This document shows positions 49,874 through 57,626 of a stretch of 64,000 nt of DNA, piece by piece. The stretch lies in assembly GCA_964420065.1 (NCBI GenBank), contig CAYQQK010000003.1:62001-126000 (forward strand), read 5' to 3'. Each line of letters starts with the position of its first letter. Within the stretch, counting starts at the first letter, position 1. The notes beneath the pieces were generated by a model that saw only the letters and a list, made by a program, of their open reading frames with translations, had not been told where the DNA came from and made no database searches. The translations under genes and the position numbers were made by a program. The DNA is from CAYQQK01 sp964420065 (GTDB lineage: Bacteria; Bacillota; Dethiobacteria; DTU022).

Positions 49874-50626
49874 CTGCACCAATTCTTTCTTGAAGGTCAG
49901 TTTTTGAAACCGGGAGGCGAGGCGGTCCTCTCCCCGGAAGACTCGCGCCATGCCGCGGCGGTCCTGCGCCTGAAAACGGGGCAAACAATCCGTGTCGGCG
50001 ACGGGTGCGGCGCGGTTTTCAAGGGGACCGTCATTTCCGCCACCCCTTCCGCAGTTCGGATTAGCCTCGGCGAACCGCTTTTTGCAGCCGAACCTGCTTT
50101 TCAACTAACCCTGTTCCAGGCGTTGGTCAAGGGGGAAAAACTGGATCTGATCGTCCGTCAGGCGACGGAATTGGGAGTAAAACGGATCGTCCCGGTGTAT
50201 ACCGCGCGCAGCGTCCCCCGGTGGGATGAACGGAAGGAGTTGCGCCGCCTGGCACGGCTGCGAGCGATTTCCAGGGGGGCGGCGGCCCAATGTCGTCGTG
50301 CTGTGATCCCGGCGGTTGAACCGGTATGCTCACTTGTCCGGGCGATCGCGATCGCTTCCACCGGGGCCCTATTGTTTCCGTGGGAAGATGAACATAAAGT
50401 ATCTCTGGGGGACTTGCTGCGGGAGACCGTCTTTCACGGTCCTGTTTCTGTCTTTACCGGTCCCGAAGGAGGCTTTACTCTGTCCGAGGCTGCGGCACTT
50501 GTTGCGGCGGGGGCAATACCGGTCCACCTGGGACCGCGAATTTTACGCTCCGAAACGGCGGCTGCGGTCGCATGTACACTGATCCAGGCAGTGCGGGGCG
50601 ATCTTGAAAACGGGGAAATACAATGA
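49874..50626 (+). CDS. rsmE: RsmE, 16S rRNA m3U1498 methyltransferase, apparent CTG start
   Basis: 250 residues if read from CTG 49874. The C-terminal SPOUT domain has VFTGPEGGFTLSEAAAL, HLGPRILRSETAAAVA, the AdoMet-knot motifs, and the N-terminal PUA-like domain includes LSPEDSRHAAAVLRLKTGQ. RsmE proteins start with M-H-x-F-F; here the frame directly upstream of the first TTG (49904) encodes H-Q-F-F-L-E-G, preceded by CTG and, before that, by an in-frame TAA (49871-49873). AGGGGG lies about 10 bases before the CTG. CTG is therefore the likely start. Sits after dnaJ and before mtaB. Confidence 0.9.
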   Translation: MHQFFLEGQFLKPGGEAVLSPEDSRHAAAVLRLKTGQTIRVGDGCGAVFKGTVISATPSAVRISLGEPLFAAEPAFQLTLFQALVKGEKLDLIVRQATELGVKRIVPVYTARSVPRWDERKELRRLARLRAISRGAAAQCRRAVIPAVEPVCSLVRAIAIASTGALLFPWEDEHKVSLGDLLRETVFHGPVSVFTGPEGGFTLSEAAALVAAGAIPVHLGPRILRSETAAAVACTLIQAVRGDLENGEIQ

Positions 50627-51942
50627 AAACGGTGGCCTTTTACACACTGGGGTGCAAGGTGAACTACGCCGAAACTGAATCGTTGCAGGCATTGTTTGAA
50701 AAAGCCGGTTACCGGATCACCGATTTTAAACAAAAAGCCGACGTTTACGTGATCAACACCTGTACCGTAACCCGGATCAGTGATCATAAATCACGGAAAA
50801 TGATCCGCCGGGCTTGCCGCCGCTTTCCCGACAGCCGGATTGTAGTGACCGGGTGCTATGCCCAGGGTTTTCCGGAAGAAATATGCCGCCTTGAGGGGAT
50901 CGATCTGGTCATCGGAACCCACGGACGGGAGAAACTGCCCGCATTGCTTGAAACCTTGCCCCGGGGACAGATGCATAACCTGGTCCAACCTTTTCCCGCA
51001 AAAACCCTTTTTGAAAGGATGCCCCCGACGGCGCGTTACGGACGGACTCGTGGGTTTTTAAAAATTCAGGAAGGGTGTCATGCCGGATGCAGTTATTGCA
51101 TCGTCCCGTTTGTGCGCGGTCCGTTGCGATCACTTTCCCCCGACGAGGTCATGGAGCGAGCCCGCTGCATGGTGCGGGGCGGTTACCGGGAAATTGTTCT
51201 CACCGGGACTCATCTCGGTCTCTACGGCGCGGGGATCTCCGGGGTTAGTTTGGCCGGGCTGCTCGGAGAGTTGGAAACCGTTACCGGCCTGTCCCGCCTG
51301 CGGCTCAGTTCCCTCGAACCGGCCGATGTCACCGGCGAACTGGTGGAGCGGATCGTTCGATCACCCCTGATCTGCCCTCACCTGCACCTGCCCCTGCAGA
51401 GCGGTGATGAAGAAATTCTGGAATGGATGGGTCGTAACTATACGGCCAGGGAATATGCTTACCTGGTGCGCTGGCTGCGGCAAAATAAACCCGATCTGGC
51501 CATCAGCGCCGACGTCATGGTGGGCTTCCCCGGGGAGAGTCCCCAACACCACCGTCGCAGCCTCGAATTTGTAGGGCGGATGGGATTCAGCTGCTTGCAT
51601 GTGTTTATTTATTCCGCCCGCCCCGGCACCCCCGCCGCCTTGCTTCCCGATTCGACAAGCGCAGCCGAAAAAGAGAAGCGCAGCCGCGAAATGATCGCCC
51701 TGGGGCGGCAGGCCGCCCATATTTTCCGCCACCGCTTCATCGGAACGGTACAGGAAGTGTTGGTCGAACAGGTCCTCTCTTCTTCCCTTGCGGCAGGATT
51801 TACACCGCATTATCTCCGTGTCAAAATCCCTTTGAACGGCAAAGCAAACCCGCGGCGAGGTGCTCTCGTGCCGGTTTTGATCGAAAGTGAAAACGAAGAA
51901 ATCCTGTTCGGCCGGGTGGACGGGTTTGGTTGCCAGGGCTAA
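50623..51942 (+). CDS. mtaB: MtaB, tRNA t6A37 methylthiotransferase (radical SAM)
   Basis: 439 residues. N-terminal MTTase domain (MKTVAFYTLGCKVNYAETESL, NTCTVT, VVTGCYAQ) with three Fe-S cysteines, radical SAM core with CHAGCSYCIVPFVRG (cluster Cys triad) and GVSLAGLLGELETV-type TIM-barrel parts, and a C-terminal TRAM-type domain. It adds a methylthio group to t6A at tRNA position 37. The start overlaps rsmE by 4 bases, so it follows rsmE in one unit. Confidence 0.94.
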   Translation: MKTVAFYTLGCKVNYAETESLQALFEKAGYRITDFKQKADVYVINTCTVTRISDHKSRKMIRRACRRFPDSRIVVTGCYAQGFPEEICRLEGIDLVIGTHGREKLPALLETLPRGQMHNLVQPFPAKTLFERMPPTARYGRTRGFLKIQEGCHAGCSYCIVPFVRGPLRSLSPDEVMERARCMVRGGYREIVLTGTHLGLYGAGISGVSLAGLLGELETVTGLSRLRLSSLEPADVTGELVERIVRSPLICPHLHLPLQSGDEEILEWMGRNYTAREYAYLVRWLRQNKPDLAISADVMVGFPGESPQHHRRSLEFVGRMGFSCLHVFIYSARPGTPAALLPDSTSAAEKEKRSREMIALGRQAAHIFRHRFIGTVQEVLVEQVLSSSLAAGFTPHYLRVKIPLNGKANPRRGALVPVLIESENEEILFGRVDGFGCQG

Positions 51943-52389
51943 CCAAAAAGAGATTTTGTAAAACATTGCCGGCCCATGATTGCCAGCGCAATTCCCGGAT
52001 GAAATCCGGGACGATCGCCTCCAGATCATAGCCGGTTTTCCAGCCCCAGTCGGCCAGAGCCACGGATTCGTCCATTGTTGTAAAGAACGTTTCCGGCAAT
52101 GACAATCTGTTTTAGTTTCCCGGCGATAGCCAGATCAACATCCCGGTAAAGCCCCATCTTTTACCCCCCGCCGGATTGACTGCCGGCAAGACCGGTATCG
52201 ATTGAATACAATATATAGACAACCGGGTCATATTCCTGCCGGTTGTGAAAATATCTCTTCGTCCAGGCGGCTGTCTGGTGAGCCGGTAACCGCCACTTGT
52301 TTGGGGTGGCCTTGCGGTTGCCGGACATAAATGGACCGGCGGTGCATAGTAATGAGGTATAAAGACTTCTCCGGAAGGGGGAGGGGTGC
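51943..52389. other. 447-base region with a gene relic, otherwise no intact gene
   Basis: The minus strand carries a remnant (see next entry). The rest contains no intact gene or RNA that I recognise. A second minus-strand fragment (about 52090-52160, MGLYRDVDLAIAGKLKQ) looks protein-like but has no recognised match and is cut by the first. Confidence 0.4.
51955..52095 (-). pseudogene. Relic of a NAD-dependent epimerase / threonine-dehydrogenase-like C terminus
   Basis: On the minus strand the stretch translates to SLPETFFTTMDESVALADWGW, then a block KTGYDLEAIVPDFIRELR. It resembles the C-terminal helix of short-chain epimerases and L-threonine 3-dehydrogenases, where DDSxAxxDWGWxPxYDL is characteristic. 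There is no upstream coding part of the required length, and the frame is interrupted before and after, so it is a relic of about 40 codons. The Rossmann domain is missing. Confidence 0.5.
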
Positions 52390-52926
52390 ATGCGTCGTTT
52401 TTTGGTCATCGAGGCGCGGCGTTTGTTACCGTTAATGTTCCTGCTGGTTCTTCTTGTAAGCCTTTCCATTTACGATAATTTTTTCCGCATTGGACAGCCG
52501 GTGTTGCAGCCCGGGGACGAGGAAACAGCCAACGTTCTTACCTTCATTACCGCCGGGCGGGGCGAACTGGCTGCAGAAGCGTTTTTCGAGGTGATTCAGA
52601 CCGGAGCGCAGTGGGTGGAATTGATGGAGGGCTGTTCCTACCTGCCTCATTATACTTTCAACGAGGCCTATGAAATGGCCGTAAGTGCCGTGAACAGCGA
52701 AATAAAGAACATCAGCATCTTTCCCCAAACGGATGGGATGGTGCAGGTCCAGGTGCGTGTCGAACACCGGCCGCGTTCATACCATATCGTTACGGTGGAG
52801 CGAGAGCGCCTGGGTGAAGGGTCCCGCTGGCTTTTTCTCGATTCCGAAGATCGCGTTTTGGATGAAGTAATCCTTCTTCCCGCCCCGGAAACGGAAGAAC
52901 CTTCGGAAACCGGCAGCGAACTATAA
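52390..52926 (+). CDS. Unassigned membrane-anchored protein
   Basis: 178 residues. A basic start and one membrane helix (about 11-27, LLPLMFLLVLLVSLSIY) precede an extracytoplasmic part with a mixed alpha/beta look, a central ITAGRGELAAEAF block and a Glu/Pro-rich C terminus (ETEEPSETG). No family is recognised. RBS GAAGGGGGAGGGG before the ATG. Its 3' end overlaps the end of a minus-strand HAD gene by 6 bases. It could be a small protease-inhibitor-type or sporulation protein, but nothing in the sequence proves it. Confidence 0.6.
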   Translation: MRRFLVIEARRLLPLMFLLVLLVSLSIYDNFFRIGQPVLQPGDEETANVLTFITAGRGELAAEAFFEVIQTGAQWVELMEGCSYLPHYTFNEAYEMAVSAVNSEIKNISIFPQTDGMVQVQVRVEHRPRSYHIVTVERERLGEGSRWLFLDSEDRVLDEVILLPAPETEEPSETGSEL

Positions 52927-53700
52927 TGATCCGTGCGACCGGCGCATGGCTGCCGCCCCCCGGTACAGGAACGCCGCCAGATCCGCAAGGGAACCCCGGT
53001 AGAGGCTGTTGTCGGGCAGGCCAGCCTGATGGATCGGTTGATTATCAACCAGGAAGGTTTCCATTCCGGCTTCGGCGGCAGCGATCATATCTTCACGCAT
53101 ATCGTTGCCGGCCATAAGGCACTCCGCCGGGGAAAAGCCAATCCGGGCCGCGATTTCCAGGTAGTAGGCTGGGTTAGGCTTGCAAAAATGCATGTTTTCA
53201 ATGGTTGTGATGTAGTTAAAGTCAGATGGTTTTAACTCGCCCCAGGCCATGCGTTGTTCGATTGCGGTAAAAGGGAAAACAGGGTTGGTCGCCAAAACAA
53301 TCACCAGCCCAGCCTGCCGGGCCGTTTCCAGAACCTGACGGGACTCCGGGCGGGGGCGGCTCCATCGGTGCAGCTCCGGGTATTTTTCCCGGTAAAAGCG
53401 TTCGATAACCGGGGCAACCTTGATCCGGGGTTGTTTCAAGCGCCGGCAAAATTCGGCATAAAATACCGTCTCATTGGTCCGCTTCGGGTCGGTATCCTCG
53501 ATCATGGTCGTTGTTGCTTCCAAAACATAACGAATTACGGCTTTGCTCCCGGCGTAAACGGTAAAGAACGGGGCCAGGGCCTGCAGGTAAAGCGGAATGA
53601 AACGTTGCATTTCGATGTCAAGAAGGGTTCCATCCAGGTCCAACAAAACGGCTTTGTACCGATCTCGTATGACACTGTTCTCATTATTGTTCGTCCTCAT
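52921..53700 (-). CDS. HAD-superfamily hydrolase (phosphatase-like)
   Basis: 259 residues. HAD motif I is LLDLDGTLLD (DxD) near residue 17-26, motif II is the LATNP segment, motif III has the Lys in HFCKPNPAYY, and motif IV is AGNDMREDMIAAAEAG (DxxxD). The cap insertion after motif I is about 90 residues. It is in the haloacid-dehalogenase phosphatase group; the substrate is unknown. Minus-strand ATG at 53698-53700 with AGGATCGAGG directly upstream. Third gene of the mnmH operon, overlapping ylbF by 17 bases. Confidence 0.86.
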   Translation of the reverse strand: MRTNNNENSVIRDRYKAVLLDLDGTLLDIEMQRFIPLYLQALAPFFTVYAGSKAVIRYVLEATTTMIEDTDPKRTNETVFYAEFCRRLKQPRIKVAPVIERFYREKYPELHRWSRPRPESRQVLETARQAGLVIVLATNPVFPFTAIEQRMAWGELKPSDFNYITTIENMHFCKPNPAYYLEIAARIGFSPAECLMAGNDMREDMIAAAEAGMETFLVDNQPIHQAGLPDNSLYRGSLADLAAFLYRGAAAMRRSHGSL

Positions 53701-54091
53701 CCTCGATCCTTTCCCCGTTTTCGCCCAACATTTCCTCCGGGGAGACAAGCAGATCCGGATCGAATAAAAGTTCAAATGCTTCCGCAATTGTTTTCTGCAC
53801 ATCCTGCATTAACACCGACATCCGGTACTCCGCCTCGAGATAGTTCCGGATCAGGTTGTTCATGCTGATAATTTGGTAAAGCCGTTCCTGCTTCTCCATT
53901 TGTTCTTCGGCTACATCAAGGCCGGCCATGACTTGCCGCTGCAGTTGCAGCTGTTGGCGACGGAAATCGAGAAGCATTTCTCTGGCCGGAGGATCGTTTT
54001 TTAATTCCTCCTGTGCAGTTTTAAGGCTGGAACACTCTTCCGATTCGCGGACTGCCCGAGCCAGGTAACGGGCCGCATCGTACGGGTTCAT
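53684..54091 (-). CDS. YlbF/YmcA-family protein
   Basis: 135 residues, all helical and charged: RYLARAVRESEECSSLKTAQEELKNDPPAREMLLDFRRQQLQLQ, followed by ISMNNLIRNYLEAEYRMSVLMQDVQKTIAEAFEL. This is the YlbF/YmcA (DUF964) pattern. In Bacillus the Y-complex proteins act in RNA processing and competence/sporulation control and carry Fe-S clusters with cysteines, but here only one cysteine (Cys20) is present. It overlaps mnmH by 4 bases and the HAD gene by 17, so it is cotranscribed. Confidence 0.8.
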   Translation of the reverse strand: MNPYDAARYLARAVRESEECSSLKTAQEELKNDPPAREMLLDFRRQQLQLQRQVMAGLDVAEEQMEKQERLYQIISMNNLIRNYLEAEYRMSVLMQDVQKTIAEAFELLFDPDLLVSPEEMLGENGERIEDEDEQ

Positions 54092-55230
54092 TGAAACGAA
54101 CCGCTCCTTCCTGTTTCCGTTCTGTATTGATCAGCCGGCGCCGGCGATGTGACAACCCCGGGGGCGGGTTTTTCGGGCCGGCCGTAACGCCGGTCAAGCC
54201 ATCCGGTCAGTTCGCCGGCAGCCCGTGTCAGGTCACCCGTGTTTATTTCGGCCAGGTAAAGATAACGCCCCGGTCGCGAGTCCAAGTATAGGTAGTCGTA
54301 ATAGCCGGTGCAAAGCATTTCAGCAGCCGTGTGGTAGTCATCTGTTTCAAGTAGGGCGAGCAACCGATCGGTGCCTTCCCGGCCCAGGCGCTGTTTCAGG
54401 GCTTGGACCGCTTCCTGAAGCTGCTTTTTTTCCACTGCGCTCGGGGATCGGGGCAGGTATTCTTCTACGATCCGTTTCACCCGTTCAGGCAGGGGGGCGG
54501 TAATGCGCAAGTGCACTCCGCGTTCCATGGCCCCGGTTAAAAAAGGGGGAAGGTGTATATCTCCAATCCGTTTTCCTTCTCCTTCCATGACAATGTAAGG
54601 AAAATGATGGAAGTGCTGTAGTTCTTGCAGCAGCAGTGCCTCAAAATCTTTTTGGGAACGGCGAAGGGGAAAGTTGATCGCACCGAAAACCGAACCGTGA
54701 TGTTGTGCCAGTTCCTCCAGATCGAGGGCGGCGTAACCTCGCTCTCTTAAACGACGGATCAGGGCTGTTTTACCGACCCCGGTCAGGCCGCGCAAAATTA
54801 CTGTTTCCTGTTCCAGGCGGTATTGTTGCAGGGACCGGTGGACATAACGGCGAAAGGCCCGATAGCCGCCTTTCAGGCGCAAAGCCGGCCCTTGTAACAG
54901 GGCCAGGATCTGGCACAAACTCGCACTGCGCAACCCGCCCCGCCAGCAGTAAAAAAGCGGTGTCCGGTTTTCTGCGGCCGCATCTATCTCCATGACCATT
55001 CGTGGCAGCCTGCTCGAAACCAGTTGCAAGCCCGCCCGGCGTGCTTCGGCATCACCGCGGGAGTGGTAGATCGAACCGAGTTCTTTACGTTCGGCATCGT
55101 TGAGAAGGGGGATATTTATCGCTCCGGGGATGGAGGCCCGGGCAAATTCCGCCGGGGAACGCACATCAATATAAACAAGGTCGTTTCGCGCAAGCGCTTC
55201 TTCGATGGTAATCCCCGGGGTTGACAACAT
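54088..55230 (-). CDS. mnmH: MnmH (SelU), tRNA 2-selenouridine/geranyl-2-thiouridine synthase
   Basis: 380 residues. N-terminal rhodanese domain with the catalytic Cys95 in FYCWRGGLRS, then a P-loop domain with GLTGVGKT at 148-155, as in MnmH. It exchanges sulfur for selenium at the tRNA wobble uridine with selenophosphate, through a geranylated intermediate. This suggests a selenium pathway (SelD) in the genome, although none lies in the window. The C terminus is extended by a Gly/Pro/Ser-rich tail of about 30 residues. First gene of a minus-strand operon with its own promoter; ATG with AAGGAGGG upstream. Confidence 0.94.
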   Translation of the reverse strand: MLSTPGITIEEALARNDLVYIDVRSPAEFARASIPGAINIPLLNDAERKELGSIYHSRGDAEARRAGLQLVSSRLPRMVMEIDAAAENRTPLFYCWRGGLRSASLCQILALLQGPALRLKGGYRAFRRYVHRSLQQYRLEQETVILRGLTGVGKTALIRRLRERGYAALDLEELAQHHGSVFGAINFPLRRSQKDFEALLLQELQHFHHFPYIVMEGEGKRIGDIHLPPFLTGAMERGVHLRITAPLPERVKRIVEEYLPRSPSAVEKKQLQEAVQALKQRLGREGTDRLLALLETDDYHTAAEMLCTGYYDYLYLDSRPGRYLYLAEINTGDLTRAAGELTGWLDRRYGRPEKPAPGVVTSPAPADQYRTETGRSGSFQ

Positions 55231-55256
55231 GATTGCCGGTGTCCCTCCTTGAACAG

Positions 55257-55286
55257 ATTATAGCCGATACGTATCGCTCGATGCAA
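55257..55286 (-). promoter_or_regulatory. Promoter of the mnmH operon, with internal palindrome
   Basis: On the minus strand TTGCAT (plus 55281-55286) is followed after 18 bases by a perfect TATAAT (plus 55257-55262). The spacer holds a perfect 12-bp palindrome CGATACGTATCG (55265-55276). A DNA-binding protein here would sit between the -35 and -10 elements. Confidence 0.6.
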
Positions 55287-55371
55287 GGCGGCTCCTGTTG
55301 TTTCATGGGGGAGGTCTAGATATTTTCCAACATGTTGCTCTGAATATTGCTCGAGCAATCGTGCCTTCTTC

Positions 55372-55400
55372 TTCTCAACAGGATCCCCCTGTGTTATAAT
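55372..55400 (+). promoter_or_regulatory. Putative promoter of the HIT-rpsU genes
   Basis: TTCTCA at 55372-55377, a 17-base spacer and a perfect TATAAT at 55395-55400 (preceded by TGT). The spacer contains ACAGG/CCTGT. A perfect 14-bp palindrome (ATTGCTCGAGCAAT, 55346-55359) lies just upstream. The HIT ATG is 43 bases downstream. Confidence 0.5.
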
Positions 55401-55442
55401 CAAGGTTAGTTTCCTGTCATTATCGCGGCAGGAGGGGAAATA

Positions 55443-55805
55443 ATGGCTGCGGACTGTATCTTTTGCAGGATCATCAACAAGGAGCTAAAGGCGGATATCG
55501 TCTACGAGGATCAGGAAATAATTGCGTTTAAAGACGTCAACCCGGCTGCCCCGATCCATTTGCTGGTGATTCCGCGAAAGCATATTCCTTCCCTACTGGA
55601 CCTAAAGGAAGCGGATGCTCTTCTGATCGGGCGGTTGCATCTTGTTGCAAACGATCTGGCGCGTGCCTTCAAGCTCGAAAGGGGAGGCTACCGCACTGTA
55701 GTCAACTGTGGGCCGGATGCGGGACAGGCCGTTTTTCACCTCCACCTCCACCTCCTGGGGGGCAAGCCGTTGTCGCAAAGCTTCGTCGAGGGGCGGGGTG
55801 TTTGA
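55443..55805 (+). CDS. HIT-family (HINT-type) nucleotide-binding protein
   Basis: 120 residues. The histidine triad is FHLHLHLLGG, His99/101/103, near the C terminus, and DCIFCRIINKELKADIVYED is the N-terminal signature, with two zinc-type Cys (Cys5, Cys8). HINT hydrolyses AMP-lysine-type phosphoramidates. Placed directly before rpsU, as in many Firmicutes. ATG with GGCAGGAGGGG upstream. A truncated C terminus (the family usually extends 5-10 residues further) is not notable. Confidence 0.93.
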   Translation: MAADCIFCRIINKELKADIVYEDQEIIAFKDVNPAAPIHLLVIPRKHIPSLLDLKEADALLIGRLHLVANDLARAFKLERGGYRTVVNCGPDAGQAVFHLHLHLLGGKPLSQSFVEGRGV

Positions 55806-55863
55806 GTGAAACGGTGCCCGGCATACCCCCGGGGAGTAGCGAGAGAGGGGGGTAGGATCGATT

Positions 55864-56043
55864 GTGGCTGTCATCAAAGTCGGTAAGAACGAGACTCTGG
55901 ATAAGGCACTGAAACGTTTTAAACGGCAGTGCGCCCGTACCGGTGTTCTTTCGGAAGCACGGCGGAGACAACGTTATGAGAAACCCAGTGTCCGCCGTAA
56001 GAAAAAAGCGGAGGCCGCCAGAAAACGGCGTTTTTTCAAGTAA
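55864..56043 (+). CDS. rpsU: RpsU, 30S ribosomal protein S21
   Basis: A 59-residue protein, with GTG start at 55864 and TAA at 56041-56043. AVIKVGKNETLDKALKRFKRQCAR and the basic C-terminal half (RRKKKAEAARKRRFFK) identify bS21. It helps in mRNA initiation on the 30S subunit. Upstream GAGGGGGG at about 55844-55851 is the ribosome site. The small gene lies between HIT and the NfeD protein, and is followed by a strong terminator. Confidence 0.97.
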   Translation: MAVIKVGKNETLDKALKRFKRQCARTGVLSEARRRQRYEKPSVRRKKKAEAARKRRFFK

Positions 56044-56052
56044 GTCATTGGC

Positions 56053-56074
56053 CCGGCCTTCGGGCCGGTTTTTT
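56053..56074 (+). terminator. Intrinsic terminator after rpsU
   Basis: A 6-bp GC stem with a stable TTCG loop, CCGGCC-TTCG-GGCCGG (56053-56068), is followed by TTTTTT. It separates HIT-rpsU from the NfeD genes. Confidence 0.88.
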
Positions 56075-56153
56075 CATGCGGGGAAAAATCCCGGCCGGTG
56101 CCGTCCGTACCGGTTTGGAACAAAAATCTTTTACCCCGGAGGAGATTGAACGC

Positions 56154-57524
56154 ATGAGCAGGTTAGGCTGGGTGCGGTGCTTGTTCCGGATGATCCTCCC
56201 CGTGCTGATTTTATCTCTTTTGGCCGTTTCGGTGGGGGGAGCTGCAGCGGACGATCAGCCGGTTTTTGTGATTCCGGTCCGCGGTGTTATCGACGGAGGC
56301 ACCGCAAGTTTCCTGAAACGATCTTTTCGAGAAGCGGCGGCGGAGGGAGCCGCTGCGGTAATCCTCGAACTGGACACCCCCGGCGGTTATGTTGCTACGG
56401 CAGAAGAGATCCGCTGGCTCATCGATGACTTTGTATCTCCGGTTTATGTATTTGTTCGACCCCGAGCCGTTTCGGCGGGAGCTTACCTGGCCCTGGTTGC
56501 GGACGGGATCTATATGGTTCCGGGGGCGACCATGGGTGCGGCGGAATTGCGTTTGCTTTGGGGAGAGCCGGTGGACGAAAAGGAACTGTCTCACTGGGAA
56601 GGGGAGATGCGGGCGGTAGCCGGGCGACGCGGGCGCGATCCTGAAATTGCGGCGGCAATGGTCCGGCGCGATCTTGGAGTGGAAGGCCTGGCGAAAAAAG
56701 GGGAGCTTTTAACCCTCACTGCGATCGAGGCGGAGGAAATTGGTTATTGTGAAGGGATCGTCAACAGCCGGAATGAACTTATGCAGGCGGTCGGGCTTGA
56801 CGGCCATCCGCTGGTAGAGCCGGCCCCTTCCTTTTGGGATCGCCTTGTAGCCTGGACCACCCATCCTGTTTTTGCCACCCTGTTTTTGATTGTGGCAATC
56901 GGGGCCCTGGTTGTAGAGGTGTTAACCCCCGGGTTGGGTGCGGCCGGAGTGATCAGCCTGGCCGCCTTTGCCCTCTATTTTGGAGGCCACGTCGCGGCGG
57001 GCTCGGCCGAATATTGGGTGGTGATCCTCTTTGGTTTCGGCCTGATCATGCTTCTGGTGGAGGCTTTTATTCCGGGGTTTGGAATTTTTGGGATCACCGG
57101 AATTGCCGCCACCCTGGCCTCGATTGTCCTGGCGGCGGCCACGCTACACCAGGGTCTGATTATGCTTTCGATTTCCCTGGTTTTGAGTGCGGTAATGAGT
57201 TACCTTCTGTTCCGGTTTTTATCCCGGCGTGGAGCTCTGCGTCATATTATCCTTGCCGATGAAGCACGGTCTGAACTGGGCTATGTGGCTCCGGCAGACT
57301 ACCGGCATCTCCAGGGCGCCCGGGGCACCGCTCTTACTCCCTTGCGGCCCGCCGGAGCAGCGGAGTTTAACGGCGAACGGGCGGATGTGATCAGCGAGGG
57401 CCTTTTTATCCCCGCCGGGACGCCGGTTGAGGTGATCGCAATCGAGGGTGTGCGGGTGATCGTTCGCTCAATCCTTCACCCTGATTCCCGGCGAAGCGGT
57501 CGTGAAAACGCCGGCCGGGCTTAA
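56154..57524 (+). CDS. NfeD-family membrane serine protease (ClpP-like plus NfeD domain)
   Basis: 456 residues. A signal or anchor at the N terminus (about 8-32) precedes a ClpP-like domain (about 35-215: ILELDTPGGYVATAEEIR, then SAGAYLALVAD with the catalytic Ser), four or so membrane segments (about 240-370), and a small C-terminal NfeD OB-fold domain (about 390-450, GARGTALTPLRPAGAAEF). It sits directly before floA, and such pairs are thought to act at membrane microdomains. ATG at 56154 with CGGAGGAG at 56138-56145. The C-terminal tail is basic. Confidence 0.91.
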   Translation: MSRLGWVRCLFRMILPVLILSLLAVSVGGAAADDQPVFVIPVRGVIDGGTASFLKRSFREAAAEGAAAVILELDTPGGYVATAEEIRWLIDDFVSPVYVFVRPRAVSAGAYLALVADGIYMVPGATMGAAELRLLWGEPVDEKELSHWEGEMRAVAGRRGRDPEIAAAMVRRDLGVEGLAKKGELLTLTAIEAEEIGYCEGIVNSRNELMQAVGLDGHPLVEPAPSFWDRLVAWTTHPVFATLFLIVAIGALVVEVLTPGLGAAGVISLAAFALYFGGHVAAGSAEYWVVILFGFGLIMLLVEAFIPGFGIFGITGIAATLASIVLAAATLHQGLIMLSISLVLSAVMSYLLFRFLSRRGALRHIILADEARSELGYVAPADYRHLQGARGTALTPLRPAGAAEFNGERADVISEGLFIPAGTPVEVIAIEGVRVIVRSILHPDSRRSGRENAGRA

Positions 57525-57626
57525 ATGATCAACCGTTACCGGTCCGGGTTTTGCAACCGCACCGGATGGGCCGGTTTTAAAAACAACCTGCGTGGAGCAA
57601 TGAAAGGAAAAGGAGGTTGGATCCAG

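Noticed and set aside
57525..57626. Longer floA start at 57525
   Set aside because: The ATG at 57525 overlaps the NfeD stop region and yields an extra 34 residues with no helix; ATG 57627 has AAAAGGAGG and gives the usual FloA start.
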